From Bisporella sp. PMI_857 (lineage: Eukaryota > Ascomycota > Leotiomycetes > Helotiales > Helotiaceae): a stretch of 64,000 nucleotides of DNA. The notes below the pieces were generated by a model. That model was not told the DNA's origin, did no database searches, and was given only the letters and a program-made list of their open reading frames with translations. Numbering within the stretch: the first letter of the stretch is position 1; each line of letters opens with the position of its first letter. Made by a program: the position numbers and the translations under genes. Shown here in pieces: positions 1 through 12,726 of the stretch. The stretch spans positions 124,001 through 188,000 of the forward strand of contig JAJSPD010000040.1 in NCBI GenBank assembly GCA_021307315.1, in the 5' to 3' direction.

Positions 1-726
1 TTCGAATATTTATCTTCTATTTTCCGATATTGTTCGTAAACTTTGGTAGCGGTATTTGTGGTGCGTTGCCTCAAGATAGAGCAACATAGACCCTTGAACT
101 TGAACCTTGCTACCGAAGATTACCCTCTATCTTCACTATCCATGTGCAGAACCAACATGTGGTTAGATATAATCCCTTGGCCAATCGAAGCCACTTCCTT
201 CTACATCTGTTAGTTTTCCGTTGGAAAGTGCAAGGAGTGAGAGTTAACTCAGCTGTTTACAATATCCTTCGCCCCATTTCTCCTTCATGTGAAAGGATCT
301 TCCATGCGTCCCTACTTTCTGCTCTGGTGGCCACTAGAAAGCCAGTAAGTTTTCAATACATATATTTCCATACAACACTTGTGAAACATCTTGACATGCA
401 TGGAAGAGCAGCAGTATTTGAGAAAATGTTAGGGAACATCAGGATTCATTGATTAGAAACAGAGCTGTATAAACAAGCCGAGAACCTGCTTCAAACTCAT
501 CTAAGCTTAAGCTTCATCCTGTATCTTACAAATAAGACATATATTCTCTGTTTTTTTATTCATTCTCGAATGCGCAGGGTATATCTGAGCACATATTAGA
601 AAACTTCAGCATACCTTGGCATGTTTACCAACAATCCTAAAATAGCTGCGCCGTGTCTTTCAGCATCTTCAGACACAAGAAAAGACACTATAGCTTTCCA
701 TGCGATCGACTTAAAAGGAAGACGAG
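1..726. other. Left edge, no supported gene
   Basis: Only short open frames occur here, including one of about 100 codons at 144-452 on the plus strand. None shows a recognisable domain, a splice pattern or convincing coding bias. The segment may be the upstream region of the open frame that starts at 727, or the flank of a gene outside the window. Confidence 0.4.
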
Positions 727-1233
727 ATGTCATCTCCTCCCTTTGTGCCACAGATAGAAGCAGAACCTACCTTCCAATCTGGCGTAGGCATCGAGGCTAT
801 ATATGACATATCAAAGTGCTACGTTATAGGACTTTTGGAAAACAGGAGCAAATCAATGCTCGCCACATTCCCCCGAGACGCAAAGAACCCATATTCGTCG
901 ATTTTGGACTATCTGATAGATGATTTTGGTCTAGGGGAAACAAGGGCTGTTAAGGCCGAGGGCGTCAGATTAGATTTCCTGGTGCAAGGGGCTCTTGCGG
1001 TAGAAACGCGTGAATTGGGCATTGGTTTCCTCACCATGTGTCGAAAAATAGTTGCATTCAAAGTTAGCCACGAGGGTATTTCAGATCCCGATGTATGTGG
1101 ATTCGAAGACAAGCAGCTTTTGCAATTGAATATTCGGCCGGGATATCCTCTTGTAGTTGGAAGTAAAGTCAGTTTTTTAGGCGATAAAGAGTTACAAGCT
1201 AAACATATTGCCGCTGTCAAATCCTCTAGGTAG
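727..1233 (+). CDS. Unrecognised 168-aa protein
   Basis: A single uninterrupted frame runs from an ATG at 727 to a TAG at 1233. The predicted protein is 168 residues, soluble and mixed in charge, with no signal peptide or membrane segment. I recognise no family. A region resembling a beta-rich fold lies in the C-terminal half (residues about 130-155, with glycine and proline turns such as RPGYPLVVGSKVSF). It is isolated, with no neighbour within 3 kb, and no introns are evident. It may be a lineage-specific gene, a fragment of a longer one, or a chance frame. The length and reasonable codon composition make coding somewhat more likely than not. Confidence 0.4.
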   Translation: MSSPPFVPQIEAEPTFQSGVGIEAIYDISKCYVIGLLENRSKSMLATFPRDAKNPYSSILDYLIDDFGLGETRAVKAEGVRLDFLVQGALAVETRELGIGFLTMCRKIVAFKVSHEGISDPDVCGFEDKQLLQLNIRPGYPLVVGSKVSFLGDKELQAKHIAAVKSSR

Positions 1234-4200
1234 GTACTGTACCTCTTGACTTTAGACTCATACTAAAAAGCGATTAGAATTAGCTAAGCTTAGGGATGCT
1301 CCGATAATAAGAGACACTATCAATTTCTGCGAGAAGTATTTGATATCTAAGTCGTATGGATACATTACGGAAATATTGTTGTAATATAGAAAGAACAGGA
1401 ATGAGCGGTCCAGCAGGAGAGGCGCTAGATGGCCGGACTCGTGGAAATACGAAGAGCAAAAATTAGCTTCGCAGAAAATCATATCCTTCAGTACACCGGA
1501 GCGCATTTTCAAGTGCATGTGTCTGCACTGCAATCAAAGCCGCTGCGAAAATCCTAGAACTAGACTAGCAGCATAAGGTTCAAGAATGTGCCAAAAAAAA
1601 AAAAAAGATGACCACTACGAGGTTTAAACTCCCTAACTTGGCGTTATTTTCACCACTTCTAACCAACTATATAAGCATTCGTTCTGATATAAGCGGCTGT
1701 CACTTTTTTCGTGACCACAGCTCGTAAGTGAGAGTGTAACATCTTCATCTATCGAAAATCCAAAAACCAAACTTAAAACCAGAAACCAAAAATCAGAAAC
1801 CAAAGGTGTTGCTTTTAGTGAGGCCTTCATGGCAAGGTAGAGCGATGAAGGAAGGTTGTTGGAAGAAGGTTTCTAAAAAAAGAAAGAGTTCATGTTTACT
1901 GTTTCCTGACCACCTTCTTAGATTACCATCTTTCTCATACCTTTAATGGTGTACATAACCGTTAGACCATCAAAGATGCAATTTTTGCGAATATTGAAGT
2001 CTGTTTTCCTAATGTGAGATAATGTAAGTGTGCCAAAGAAAAGAAATGTGGCCTACCTTAATGTGGAGTTTCGTCCAAAGAAGCGAGTGTGATTGGGCGA
2101 AGTGGGGCCTGCGCCAAGACCATGTCCAATCGAGAGACTAGGAAGGATTTTGGGAAGAACCGATGTGCTTCACCCCTCTTGCAATATTTCAGATCCCCAA
2201 CCCTCAAGTCCAGTGAAAAACGTAGGGTTACCTGATGACGCAGTAAAACATAAGGTGTTCAGCTCGGTTGCGCACTCGCTTTCGTAGCAGCCTGCTTAAA
2301 ATATATCAGACTCAAATGACTCAATTTTCTCTGTTAGTAACCATAGCTACCAATTCTGCGCGGGGAAGTTCTTTTTGTTATTCAGATGGGATGATGCAAT
2401 GAAGAAGGGCCTCGGACCTGGGGGAGGTCGCGTTTCTGCTTGGTTTCCCAGGGAAATAAAAGCGGGAGGACGAAAAGTTGGAACTCCAGCGGCCTTGGTG
2501 GAAGAAGGCATTGTCGCCTATAATATCATGGGAGTATTGAGAGTGTACAAGGAGAGTAAACTCAAGGATGATCAAGAAGTTTTTGTTCTGGTATAGAGAT
2601 CACCTGTCTACCTCGTGCTAGGTAGATATGTGTTTGGACCAGTGGATCTTAAGGCTTGCACTATTGGAGCTCAACCAGATCCCCTTTGTCTAGAACTCTC
2701 CGGAGGTGTATGACTCAGTGTTGTGCTGAATTGACAAGGGTTTAGATTGTCCCGAGCTCATGATCTGGTTGCACTATTTTAGATCACTTAAATGGGGATG
2801 ATAGATGATCGGAAAAGTGGCGTTTCCGGTTCGGCCGCAACTTGAGCACATTGGATCAAGAGGTATAATTTTGGCGATCTTCGTCTGGGTTTCGTGGCTA
2901 TTGCTGTGGCTGCGCCAAAAAGCAATATATCGTTGACAGAAGATAGTAGCCACGTTACAACGTTGAAAGCACGCACGTCCCTGTTACTGACAAGATAAAT
3001 GATGAGTTCCAGGCAGTGATGGGAGCGCAAAGGCTGCTTCTCCGCAGACATATCGAGTATGGATTGTCTGGGCCAAATTATTGGACTGCACAGCTATTGG
3101 GGGCCAGTTAATGTATCAGCTGGTGTATACTCTGCCTGCTTCTAGTGGTTCAAGATGTTCGAGATCCATTACAGGGACGTTGTCCGACAATTTATTGTTG
3201 TCGAAGAAGGTGGTATGTCTGCCTTGCAATAAATCAGTTGTGGTTCGTTCCAAGTTTTCGAGGAGGGAGGCGCTTCTTTTCCCCACAGCATGGGAGACAA
3301 GCTAAGCCACATTCAGTCATTCAGTTGTGTCTGATCGACAGTAGGGAACATCACCTCACGTCGACGTCCTCCCTTGAGGCGTACCAGATACAACACAAAG
3401 TATTACGATCCATTGCATCGCAGGACATAGCGCCGCAGGAGACCCGACAACAACACCCCATCTCATCGATGGATGTCTGGAGATGTGATGCCTTGGCGAG
3501 AGGTGGTGCAACCTGTTAGTGAAGCAAGGGAAATTTCTTTTTGTTGATGGCGCAAAAGCGCCATCAAAAGAGGCTCCCATGACACATCTGCAGTTGTTTC
3601 TGGACGCATGCAAGGACTGGGCTGTACTGTTGGCCGCAGCTTGAGGCGGTTAGGAATTTTTTTTAGATGAAAGCTAGGCTGTCGCAGCGCGTCTTGTCTT
3701 GTTTGACCAGAAGAGGGTGCCTATAATGGGCTGAAAGGCAATGAGCTTTAAAGACGGGTTTCTACCTTGCCTGATATTATTGGATTGTACAGCAGATGGA
3801 GGAAGAGTCAAGACAGCAGAGGCAAGCTAAATGTATTGCTTAGGTAAGAACTTGTCATTGGTGGATGGTGAATGGTGGATGCGGATGTAATTAAGGAAGG
3901 AGTCATTCTTTTTTACTTTATTCCATCCATTTATCCATCTTTCTGCTGTTTTGTTTTTGTTTTCTATTCTATTTTATTCTATCCTTTTCTATTTCTGTTC
4001 TTGGAAGTCGCGGGGCTAGTTACCAGTTCCCCGTCCCCCGTCCCCGTCCCCCCTTCCCCCATCCTCCGTTCTAGAGTCTGGCCATCTCCAACTTCTTTCG
4101 TTCTCTCTACCTCTCTCTACCTGTCTGTCTCCCTGCCTCCCTCACTTTTGCTTCTTTTCCTTCTACCGTCAACGCCATGTTCTGCTCCCCCCGCATCCCA

Positions 4201-4826
4201 ATATCCCGTCTCTATCCCTTTATTCTCCAATCAACCCGGCGTGGCAGCCCCTCGCTGATCAGTCGATGAAATCTTTATTAGACAGTGCCCCCTCCTCCCT
4301 GCCCATTCTGTTACCCTGAGCACATCTGGCGTGGCCGCTGCTCAATTTCTCATATATGACCAGACTTTTCTACTCCGCGCAACGCTTGCCTGTTCACTAA
4401 GCGCTGCTCCTTGCGACTGTACGCACAGAGCGTACAGTACAGTACATTTGCTTGAGCCGAGAACCCTGATATCCTTTGGACAAGACATCACTACATCGGT
4501 GGCACACGGCTGACAGGCCTGGCAAACCCTGTATCGCATGTCTACAATCCTCCCCTCGGTCGCACTACAGCTTCATCTACTTGGCGCCCAATCATTCTCC
4601 GCTTTCCTTGTCCCAGACTCATCAGTGTACCGCTCGACCAGCTGCAGTGTAATGCGCCGCATAGATTTCTCTAATACCAACTCCTACCCCAAAAAAAGTG
4701 TCGCCTGAAAGACTTTGTACATCTCTTTACTAGCCCACGAAACCGTAGAAAGCAATCCAGACATATTTTCGAGAGACTTCAGCTTGGACCCTAGTTCTGG
4801 TGTTAGACCCTTTTCGAAGACCTTGA
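1234..4826. other. Gene-poor stretch
   Basis: Only short frames occur here. The best is 2375-2596 on the plus strand (about 73 codons, Gly/Lys-rich), which has no family resemblance I can name. There is a poly-A run near 1594-1608. No splice-linked coding exons could be assembled. Confidence 0.4.
3905..4220 (+). promoter_or_regulatory. Strongly pyrimidine-rich tract
   Basis: The plus strand is very rich in C and T for about 300 bases, with runs such as CCCCGTCCCCCGTCCCC and repeats of TACCTCTCTC and CTGTCTGTCTCCCTGCC. CT-rich tracts are common just upstream of transcription starts in filamentous fungi. This one could mark the promoter of a plus-strand transcript that carries a long leader into the GAF-domain gene at 5475, or of the weak ORF at 4827. 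The assignment is inference; no TATA box or start site was identified. Confidence 0.35.
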
Positions 4827-5212
4827 ACAACAAGTTTGAATAGCGGCTCTATACAATCTGTCCAATCCAGCATAGAAGGGAAGCAATTTGTGCTACCAAC
4901 AGATATCAACATTGCAGGAGGAACAGCATCAATCGATTTGGTTCAGAAGTGTATAGAAGAGAAAGAAGCATACAATTTTATGCTTAGGACAAAGGTGTGT
5001 CTGCTTTGCAATCACTTCCTTCTCTAGAGCTACCCAAGTTGTTCTGACATCCTTTACTTAGGGGATACAGTGGGCAACGCAGATATAGCACCAAAGGGCT
5101 ACGTTGGCGGAGACAGATATATTTACTTGCCTTGACATACAAGATCCTGCGACGGAATTGTGTAGAGCCAACAGGAGTAATCATTTGGCTGCAAGTATAC
5201 AGCCCCGCATGA
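4827..5212 (+). CDS. Doubtful two-exon ORF upstream of the GAF gene
   Basis: An open frame from 4827 to 4994 is rich in Glu, Lys and Ile and ends at a possible donor (GTGTGT at 4995). A candidate branch point (CTGAC at 5045-5049) and acceptor (TTAG ending at 5061) follow. Downstream, different donor choices leave different frames open. Phase 0 stops at 5088. The donor at 4997 gives about 50 more codons, ending in a TGA at 5212. I see no ATG that clearly starts it and recognise no family. It could be a small gene, a 5' exon of a longer transcript, or an upstream ORF in the leader of the GAF gene. Confidence 0.22.
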
Positions 5213-5474
5213 GCCACTTTCGGTCCTGTAAGAACTGACTCTATATGCTACAGCACATCGCCCAGATTATAAAGAAAAGCACATCTACAATAGAAACGCT
5301 TTCCGGTCGTCAATGTGCTGTTAATGAAGATCGAAACCCTAGTATCTGGTCGCTCCCAGTAGACCTTCATGCTAAAGCACCTCATATTGTAGTATCCATA
5401 ACTTTTCTGAATCATATTCACCTTTCGTCTTTGGTGGTCCTGAGATCCAAGCAGCGTTCTTCATCTTTGGAAAT

Positions 5475-8400
5475 ATGTACTCCCTCACCCCAAGAATAAG
5501 CGTCTATTCACCGCCATCGGTTAGCGTTCTGCCAAAGGGTAAAGCCTTATCACATCTTGACAAGCCCGACCTCGCTGATAACTCACCGTCGCTTCACCTG
5601 TCGGCGTATAGCCTGCAAGATTTGCACAACTCATCCAATCTCGGCGGCCTCGAAAGAGTTAACATGAAGGACGATAGGGATACATCTTCATCCAGCCCAG
5701 ACAGTATGGCTACTTCTCACGGCAATCCTAAGAATAAGCCTGGCAACAGAGTCCTAGGAAGACTATTTACCTTGGCTAAGTCGAATAAATGGTCGGCGCA
5801 GGAGGCAGAATATGTTAAGACTGAACTTCGATCTGCTATACATGACATGCCCTATTCCGCATCGAGAATGCCTCCCCTAAGTCCAGATCTGATCATCACG
5901 CCAAACCCTTCTATTAGGCCGATAGGACAGAAACTTGTTGCGCGGGTGGAGCCCACCAACCTAAAATTTCCTTCAGTTCATGCTCGCATGAAGCCCGGCG
6001 ATGGCCTAAACTACATGCCTTTCCAAATGGCTGGACAGTCACAAGAGGCTTTTATCAGCACCAGTGGCAGCATTTCAAAGCCAGAAGAGCAACAATACAG
6101 CCGACCAAAGTTCGATCTTAGTAAGAGAGAGGGACAAATTCTAATGTTACCACATTGCCAGCGATTCTCTCTCACAATCCAAAACCAGACCGAGGTAATT
6201 TCTGAGGCATGGTCTGCTGGCGATGATAAGGCGCGTGCATGGTGGCTTTGGTATATTGAGAACTACGTAAATGTGAGCCATCCTATCAGGACAACATTAA
6301 AGGCTTTTGCTTTATGCGCTCTTTAAATATTTATCTGACTGAGCCTAGGGCAAACTGAGTTGCACCGATCTGTCCTTGCTACCTAATCAGAATCTCGAAT
6401 CCGGGCTATACTTCCCGGCCTTCTTTCCTCCCTGGGAGCAGTCCGTTGTGTCTTATACCCAAGAACTAGAGTCTTTATGGCCTCATTGGTCAAGCAAGTT
6501 TCGGAAGCCTATAGAAGATTTGATGATCGATGCTTCACAAACATTCGGTACCCCATTTGTGGCTCTTAGTTTCTTTGACGGGGAGTTCGAAATCCTCAAA
6601 GCTGAGAATGGATACAACGTAAAATACATCGAACGTGACGTGAGCCTTGCCGCGCACGCCTTGTTGTCAACAAACGTGTTTTTAGTTCTTGATACTAAGG
6701 AGGCAAGTCTACCCACTTCCTTAACCTTGAGACATATATTAACAATCCCTTAGACTTTCATGTTCAAGGATCATCCTCTGGTTGTTACTAAGCCCCGTAT
6801 TCGGTTTTTCGCTGGTGCACCTCTACTTTCAAGCGACGGTGTTCCGGTTGGAGTATTTTCAATCTGGAGCAAGAAGCCACGCCAGTTATTTGACGGAAAT
6901 TCTAAGGCTCATTTGATGGAGTACGCTGCTGCAGCGACCAAGGAGATCCGAGCCCAAGTGGAAACTCTGACCTGCACAGTGCCCAATGGCGAAGAGCATC
7001 GTGCAACTCCCCTTCTGGAGAGAGACTCGATGATCAATGGCGACTACCGTCGAAGTCGCTCCTTGGTGCATTCCCCAAATAACGATGTCGCAGATAGTTA
7101 CCAACCTGAACTGGAAGTTCCGGCTTTGCGTTTCTATAAGGAAAGAACACGTACGCTACCAGCATCGGACAGAGTCTCCAAGATGCAGCCAAGCCATTCT
7201 TTGCTGTGTGAACAAACACCGCCTTCTTCTGCTGAATCAGAGCGCGAACCAAGTTTTAGCAATCTCCAGAGTGACTTCGGGAAAAACTTCAAACAATTAA
7301 TTGTTAAACCCGGCATCGATACATTTCCCCAACTCCAAGATTTGATCACACCGGTATCTGACGGGTTTGATATTCCAGAAGCGGGTCAATATGATACCTC
7401 CCGACCCTTCTCATCTGGCTCGGATCTCACATCTGTTCACCGTATGCCTAATAATACCCCACTCAACCATGTTGACGGTGGAGAAGTGGCAGAGTTTCTT
7501 TTGCTCAGTGACCGAGATGTGTTTGAGGATACGGGTTATTTGGAGGAAGACAAAGATCGTGCGGATGATCCTGGAGACGATATACGCGAGCACATATCGG
7601 GCGGCGTCCAGCAATCAACTATATCGGAAAGCCAAAGCTTTTCTGATAACCTGAAATTTTCCGCCAGTCCTGATTTGAGATTGACAACTCATAGCTTAGC
7701 AATAGTGCCCATGAGAGCCAGTAATTCGCTCATCGACATGAGAAATGCTTCAAGGCAGGGTAGATCTCATCCGGAACAACCAACTAGATCGCCCCTGCAT
7801 AACCGGTTTTCAGGAGGAAGTCAAGTAGCACTAGCTCGCCATTCGGCTGTAGAGAACTGGAGCTCGGATCGCTCATCAACCATCAGCTTTAATGTCTCAG
7901 CCACTTCTACAAGAAGCTCACAGAATCCCATGAACTGTCTGGTATCTAGGGCCGATTTCAATCTAAAAGAATCTGCTCAAAGGCTGGGATTTGATCTTAT
8001 GTATGCAGTCGAATTGATCCCAGAATTCCCAGACATGACGGACGAGCAGCTGTATGCAGAAGGTGGCGTCAAATTCAATCTATTGGCCTGTTATGGAGAT
8101 CTCGAAGGCAACCCTATGAGCTTTGGTTCAACGGAATATATTAACGCTTTGCGTAGTCAAGGGTGGAAACGATATAGGGATCAAGCATCACAGTCGGCCG
8201 GTCTACTGCTATCTTTCTCTTCACAGGATATACCTCCTCAGCAACGAACTAGCGGCATTGTATTTGCTGCCTTTCGTAAGAATGGGCCTCCGGTCGAGTC
8301 GAAACGTGAGCTCCGTAAAGTGCAAAAAGCCATGGCTTCATTGTTGGTGGTCATGTTTGGATGCAAGCCAAAGCCAAAGCCAAAGCCAAAACAAGGGAGC

Positions 8401-8682
8401 ACGGATCCTGTCCAGCTCAGCCCTTTTCCTGCCAATGAGGCTCGTGAACTAGGAGCGCACATTGATGGCTATGCAACAGTCATAGGCCGTCAAAGACGTA
8501 GTATTGAAGAACAGAAGCAGACCAGCCGAAGAAGACCCCGAACAGTTAGTCAAGATATGTGCCAAGTCACAGAGATGTTTCAAGGACAATGGTTCGCGGA
8601 TCCGGGTATCCAGCTACGGAATACTGCCTCTGATAAATACCCAAAACTGCCGCATATCCCGTTCTACGAGCGTCGGGTTTGA
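5475..8682 (+). CDS. GAF-domain protein, function unknown
   Basis: Three exons: 5475-6272, 6349-6702 and 6754-8682, giving about 1,025 residues. Intron 1 is GT-AG (76 bp). Intron 2 begins with GCAAGT and is the only choice that keeps the frame, so it is a GC-AG intron of 51 bp. The N-terminal 270 residues are Ser/Pro-rich. A GAF-type sensor fold spans roughly residues 310-450; intron 2 lies inside it and joins VLDTKE to TFMFKDHP, followed by the typical FFAGAPLLSSDGVPVGVF strand-turn. A long low-complexity linker follows. A second, divergent folded segment (about 783-920) ends with GIVFAAFRK and a hydrophobic helix, then a KPKPKPK repeat and a basic tail. No histidine kinase, HATPase or receiver motifs are present, so a regulatory or scaffold role is only inference. 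GAF domains commonly bind small ligands. Confidence 0.85.
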
Positions 8683-11608
8683 TTCACTGTCCTCGTTCCA
8701 TAGCACACTCACACACTCTCTTCATTGGCCTGGACACAACAATATCCATGCAGAAATTCTCAAGAGAAGATGTTCACGAAACTCAACGCATTCCTTTCAA
8801 CTTTTTACTAGATTTGCAACAAGTCCATTTTCCTTTCATCTCCCACGACCGGTATAATGGTGTAATAGTACATAACGAATCCACGGAATAACGACACTCT
8901 CTCCACGCTATTTCCAAATTATGCGATACCCCATACACATGGTCGTCTATTTCGGATCAATTTTTTCTTCTTTTTTCCATATCTTGAATCAAGCTCTCCA
9001 CCTGACGTTCAAAGTCGCCATGAGATGGAAGTATTTAGCATTTACGGCATATGATACTGTTCTTTCAAGGTGGATTTCAGTGCGCCTTCCCTCTATGTCT
9101 ACTTGATATAATGGTCTTGTGGAGAACTAGACTACTTTTGAAGGTTGCTGGTGCGCTAGAGGAAGATTGAAATTTGCTAGTTATTTTGAGAGAACTAGGT
9201 GCATTAATGTGTGTTAGAGTATACAGTGCTTATAGAAGATGAAGCTGCCATATGGTCATCCTGTGCCATGTGATCAAAGAAAACAATCCGAACACCACTG
9301 AAGCATGCTACTTAACATTCAATGCGACGACTTTGCTGATGTATCAAGCTTCTTTATCTGAAACTCTGGTTCCGGCACTGACAGCCTGGAAGTAGAATAC
9401 CTATACTGGATCACATCACCGAGACTAATGTATGAGCATACTCACCGCTTGCCATATCCAAAGCGGGCACGCAACGTACACTCATCACCCGTATGCTCGC
9501 ACAAGATACTCTTTCTCACGATGAGCACGGAACCGAGTGGTAACAATCGTCTCCGCGGCTTCACGTTCCTTGATCTCCCCGGTCTTTGTAGCCGCCAGTC
9601 TTTTGTAGGATAAGGCATGTATACGTAATAGCAACAAGATAAAAAAAAACATCGACACGTCCGAGGCGTAGAGCGTAGAAGTGATATCAGGGACTAGTTG
9701 TTGTAGGCATGAACCCTCGGGAATGAGAGGTGTGTGAGTGATGTGGGTTGGTCGTTGTTGCGCGTGCAGGATGTTCTTTGGGAGGACGGGGCCGGGAGAT
9801 GGCGGACGGAGGATGAGAGGTGGGAGTGTTGTATTCTGAGGAGGTGGAGGTAAGGAGAGAGGTGAGTGCGGTATGCGGTTGAGAATGTGCTCGAATGTGT
9901 TGGGATGGGGGATGTGTCGAAATGCTCCTGGGTTTCGATGTTTCGCTTGTCTGCACGGAGGCTAGTGAATGGACGTGCTACGCCGTGGGGTTTGAGAGGA
10001 ATAGGTATGGGTAAGTCAGAGCCGGTGCGTGGCAAAGAGAAAGAATCCCATTCCACTTTATCAGCAGGGGGGAATATAGAGAGTGCTGGATGCCGGCTGC
10101 CGAGCTAGGAAATTTGGAAACGCATCTACTGTACGAGGAGGCAGGACTGTAGAGTCTGATGACCACGATACATTGTTCTTCTATTCCTTGGATGCTTGTC
10201 TGCACGCTTCTTGCTATAAGCCAAAGGGGGACAACTTTGTTTAGAGATTTTTGAAGTTGTCTTGTTGTGTCTGCAACGGTCCTGATGGACAGCTTTGTGT
10301 AGTTATTGATAGCTGGACCATGTTCCGGAAAGCTCCTTACCAACTAAAATGGCACCAAAGGGAGACTTTGTTCCGGTGTCGAGTCATTGACAGGTATATG
10401 GGACGAGAAACAAGAAGGATTGTGATATGCCGCAACATAGGCTCCCCATTTCAGAAAAAAATGTCCCTTGTTGAGCCCGTGGAAGTGGAGCATAATCTAT
10501 ATGAACTTTATAACTGTAAAAGGTATGTATTGACCTTCGGAATACGGCCGTGCAGGTCATACAAAGTGTGACACGTACATCAGCAGAAAGGAGAGGAAAA
10601 CGGGAATTCCCCGCTCGAAGATTTCCATCGGAGCACGAAAATTGCAAGAAGCAGAATCACAATTACCAATGGAATTACCATCAAGGAAGGGGGTGGCCGA
10701 ACGAACAAAGTGTACTAGAGGCTTTAAATCAACGGCGTCGAGGACCAGAGGTATAGATGTGATATATAGGGGTCTGAGGCCCTTAGACGAGGTCGAAGAG
10801 CTATCACGTCTCATAGAACGTCAAAAATTAGGTCTGTGTGTAACCCAATAGGGTTGAACCCTGCTCGGCATGTGTAAACAGAGGCTTAATTATCAACACT
10901 ACTGCTTAGAGCAGCTAAACTAAGGCATCCAAGCAGTCTGCGCATCCCGAGACAAAGGCCCGTACACAACGCCACACATGGTCAGGGTCACTATGTGCCC
11001 AAAAGGGTACAATAGGCACGGTACTAATTGCAAAATCTAGTATACACGGCTTGTGAATGCATCCGCAGTTCCATGGGGCGAGTATGGCACTTGCCACACT
11101 TTGGGGTCAAGTGAGACGCTGAGGGCTACATCACTATCACACTGCATGATATTCCGCTCCCTTCGCCGAAAAGTGGTGCCATTGATCTACCCGCTCGACC
11201 AAAACTAGGGGATACAAGCTATGAAGATCAACTTAATAGACGAGAATGATGTTGGAATTTTGGCTCTGATAAGCCCTATGAAACGTATATTTTGGTACGT
11301 ACCCCGCTGGAGGGTAGCATTTTGTTGGTTATGACCTCTTCGTTGTTGGGGGCCCGTGGCTCCGAGTTGTAAAATGGTAAGAGAGTATGCTTCCACACAT
11401 ATACATGATGTTTCATGACAGACAAGAATCATCACCCACTTAGGCAAACTCTTCTAGGCGCCGCTGCAGTGCATCTTCCAGCGCCGTGGATGACTTTCCT
11501 TGGCTAAGCGCCGGCTTGACTCCTTTTCCATGATATTTATGCCTTCTTTATTAGTTCTGCCATCAGCCTTTCGAATTGCCTTATGCAATCAGTCCCACTA
11601 TAGCAATC

Positions 11609-12240
11609 CTAATTAGTGAGTAGAAATGTCAAGTAAGGAAGAAAGCAATTCATAAATGGCAAAGAGCTGCAAAGGAGTGCGGCCAGAGAACGTCCACCAT
11701 GCAAGGTCGCGTTGAGCCAAGTGTATCCACCAAGCTCGTTCAGGTGCGTGTTCCGTTGCGTGAGCGCCACGAGGCCCTGTTGTAATTTGTGGAGGCGGCC
11801 TGCCGCCGTTGCACCGGAGTCTGTTCTGTAAGCTGATGTGCTGTACCACAAAAACCAGTGATGTGGAATAGATGGAGGTTCTCAGGGGTTTTATCCATTA
11901 GGAAGCTGTCGAGACGGGTGAAAAGCAAGAGTATAGCTATTTGTGTACCATATATTAGAAGTATACGCGAATCGAGACAGCCAGGAACGGTTCCAATATC
12001 CAAATTGCCGTCAACCTGGGCCGGCCCTTGCAAGCTGTCTCTGATGATTTGATCGGGTTCCAGGCTTGGATCAAATTTAGGCCTCGCTATGCCTTGTGGT
12101 CTGGGGCTTCTTCGGATGACCGGTCCCCAGCAAACAAGCTGTGATGTGGATTCTTGGATACAAGGGGTGTATTTGCTGATAGCTGGCCCTTGCAGCAGTT
12201 CCCAGAGTAAGGGGGACCAGTTGGGTCATTTTTGTGACAA
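11609..12240 (-). pseudogene. Possible degraded ORF with ankyrin-like motif
   Basis: On the minus strand one frame stays open from about 12228 down to 11740 (about 160 codons) without a convincing start. It then continues as similar-quality coding text in a second frame (11609-11851). That second frame contains GGYTWLNATLHGGR, which resembles an ankyrin repeat core (G-x-T-x-L-x-x-A-x-x-x-G). The switch of frame suggests a frameshift or an unrecognised intron. Fungal NACHT/ankyrin genes often decay this way, but the match is short and no P-loop is visible here. Confidence 0.22.
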
Positions 12241-12726
12241 TCAGAGAGAGATGACTGCAGCTCAGGATTTCTACTTTGTGAAAAGGCCAACGAATTAATC
12301 TGGGATCATCTGTCAAAGCCAAGCGGAGCCTGTGAGCATTGGCGGTTGGTGATACGATTTTAGCAAAGAGGAGGGCAATCAATACAGGATCGCTCTATTC
12401 CGACTCGCTGTCAGTATTGATTCGTTGTAGACGCTGTAGACTGTATAGGATATATTATCCCCCTGTAAACGTGGTGCTGCTGGTGGTATTGCGGACAGCA
12501 GAGAACAGCAGCAGCATTGGCTGTCAAGCCGCCCGTCACAATCCTTCGCTTCACGCACGCATCATGTATTGTATTCCTTCCTGCCAATCCTCTCCCTCCA
12601 GTCTAGTCGCGTTGTTCACCCCGTAGTCTACACCATTGGGCGTTGCTGCAGAATATCAATACAAATAATACTATTAAAGATGTTGTCTGTGGTTGCCTTT
12701 TTTCATACCCGGCCCGGTCGTGTTCC

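Noticed and set aside
6707..6753. Alternative GT donor two codons after the GC donor in the GAF gene
   Set aside because: It would leave the downstream GAF frame out of phase. The GC donor alone keeps it.
9687..10100. Overlapping long open frames on both strands
   Set aside because: Low-complexity Ser/Thr/Pro/His composition, and opposite-strand frames open together. This looks like GC/TG-rich intergenic sequence rather than a gene.
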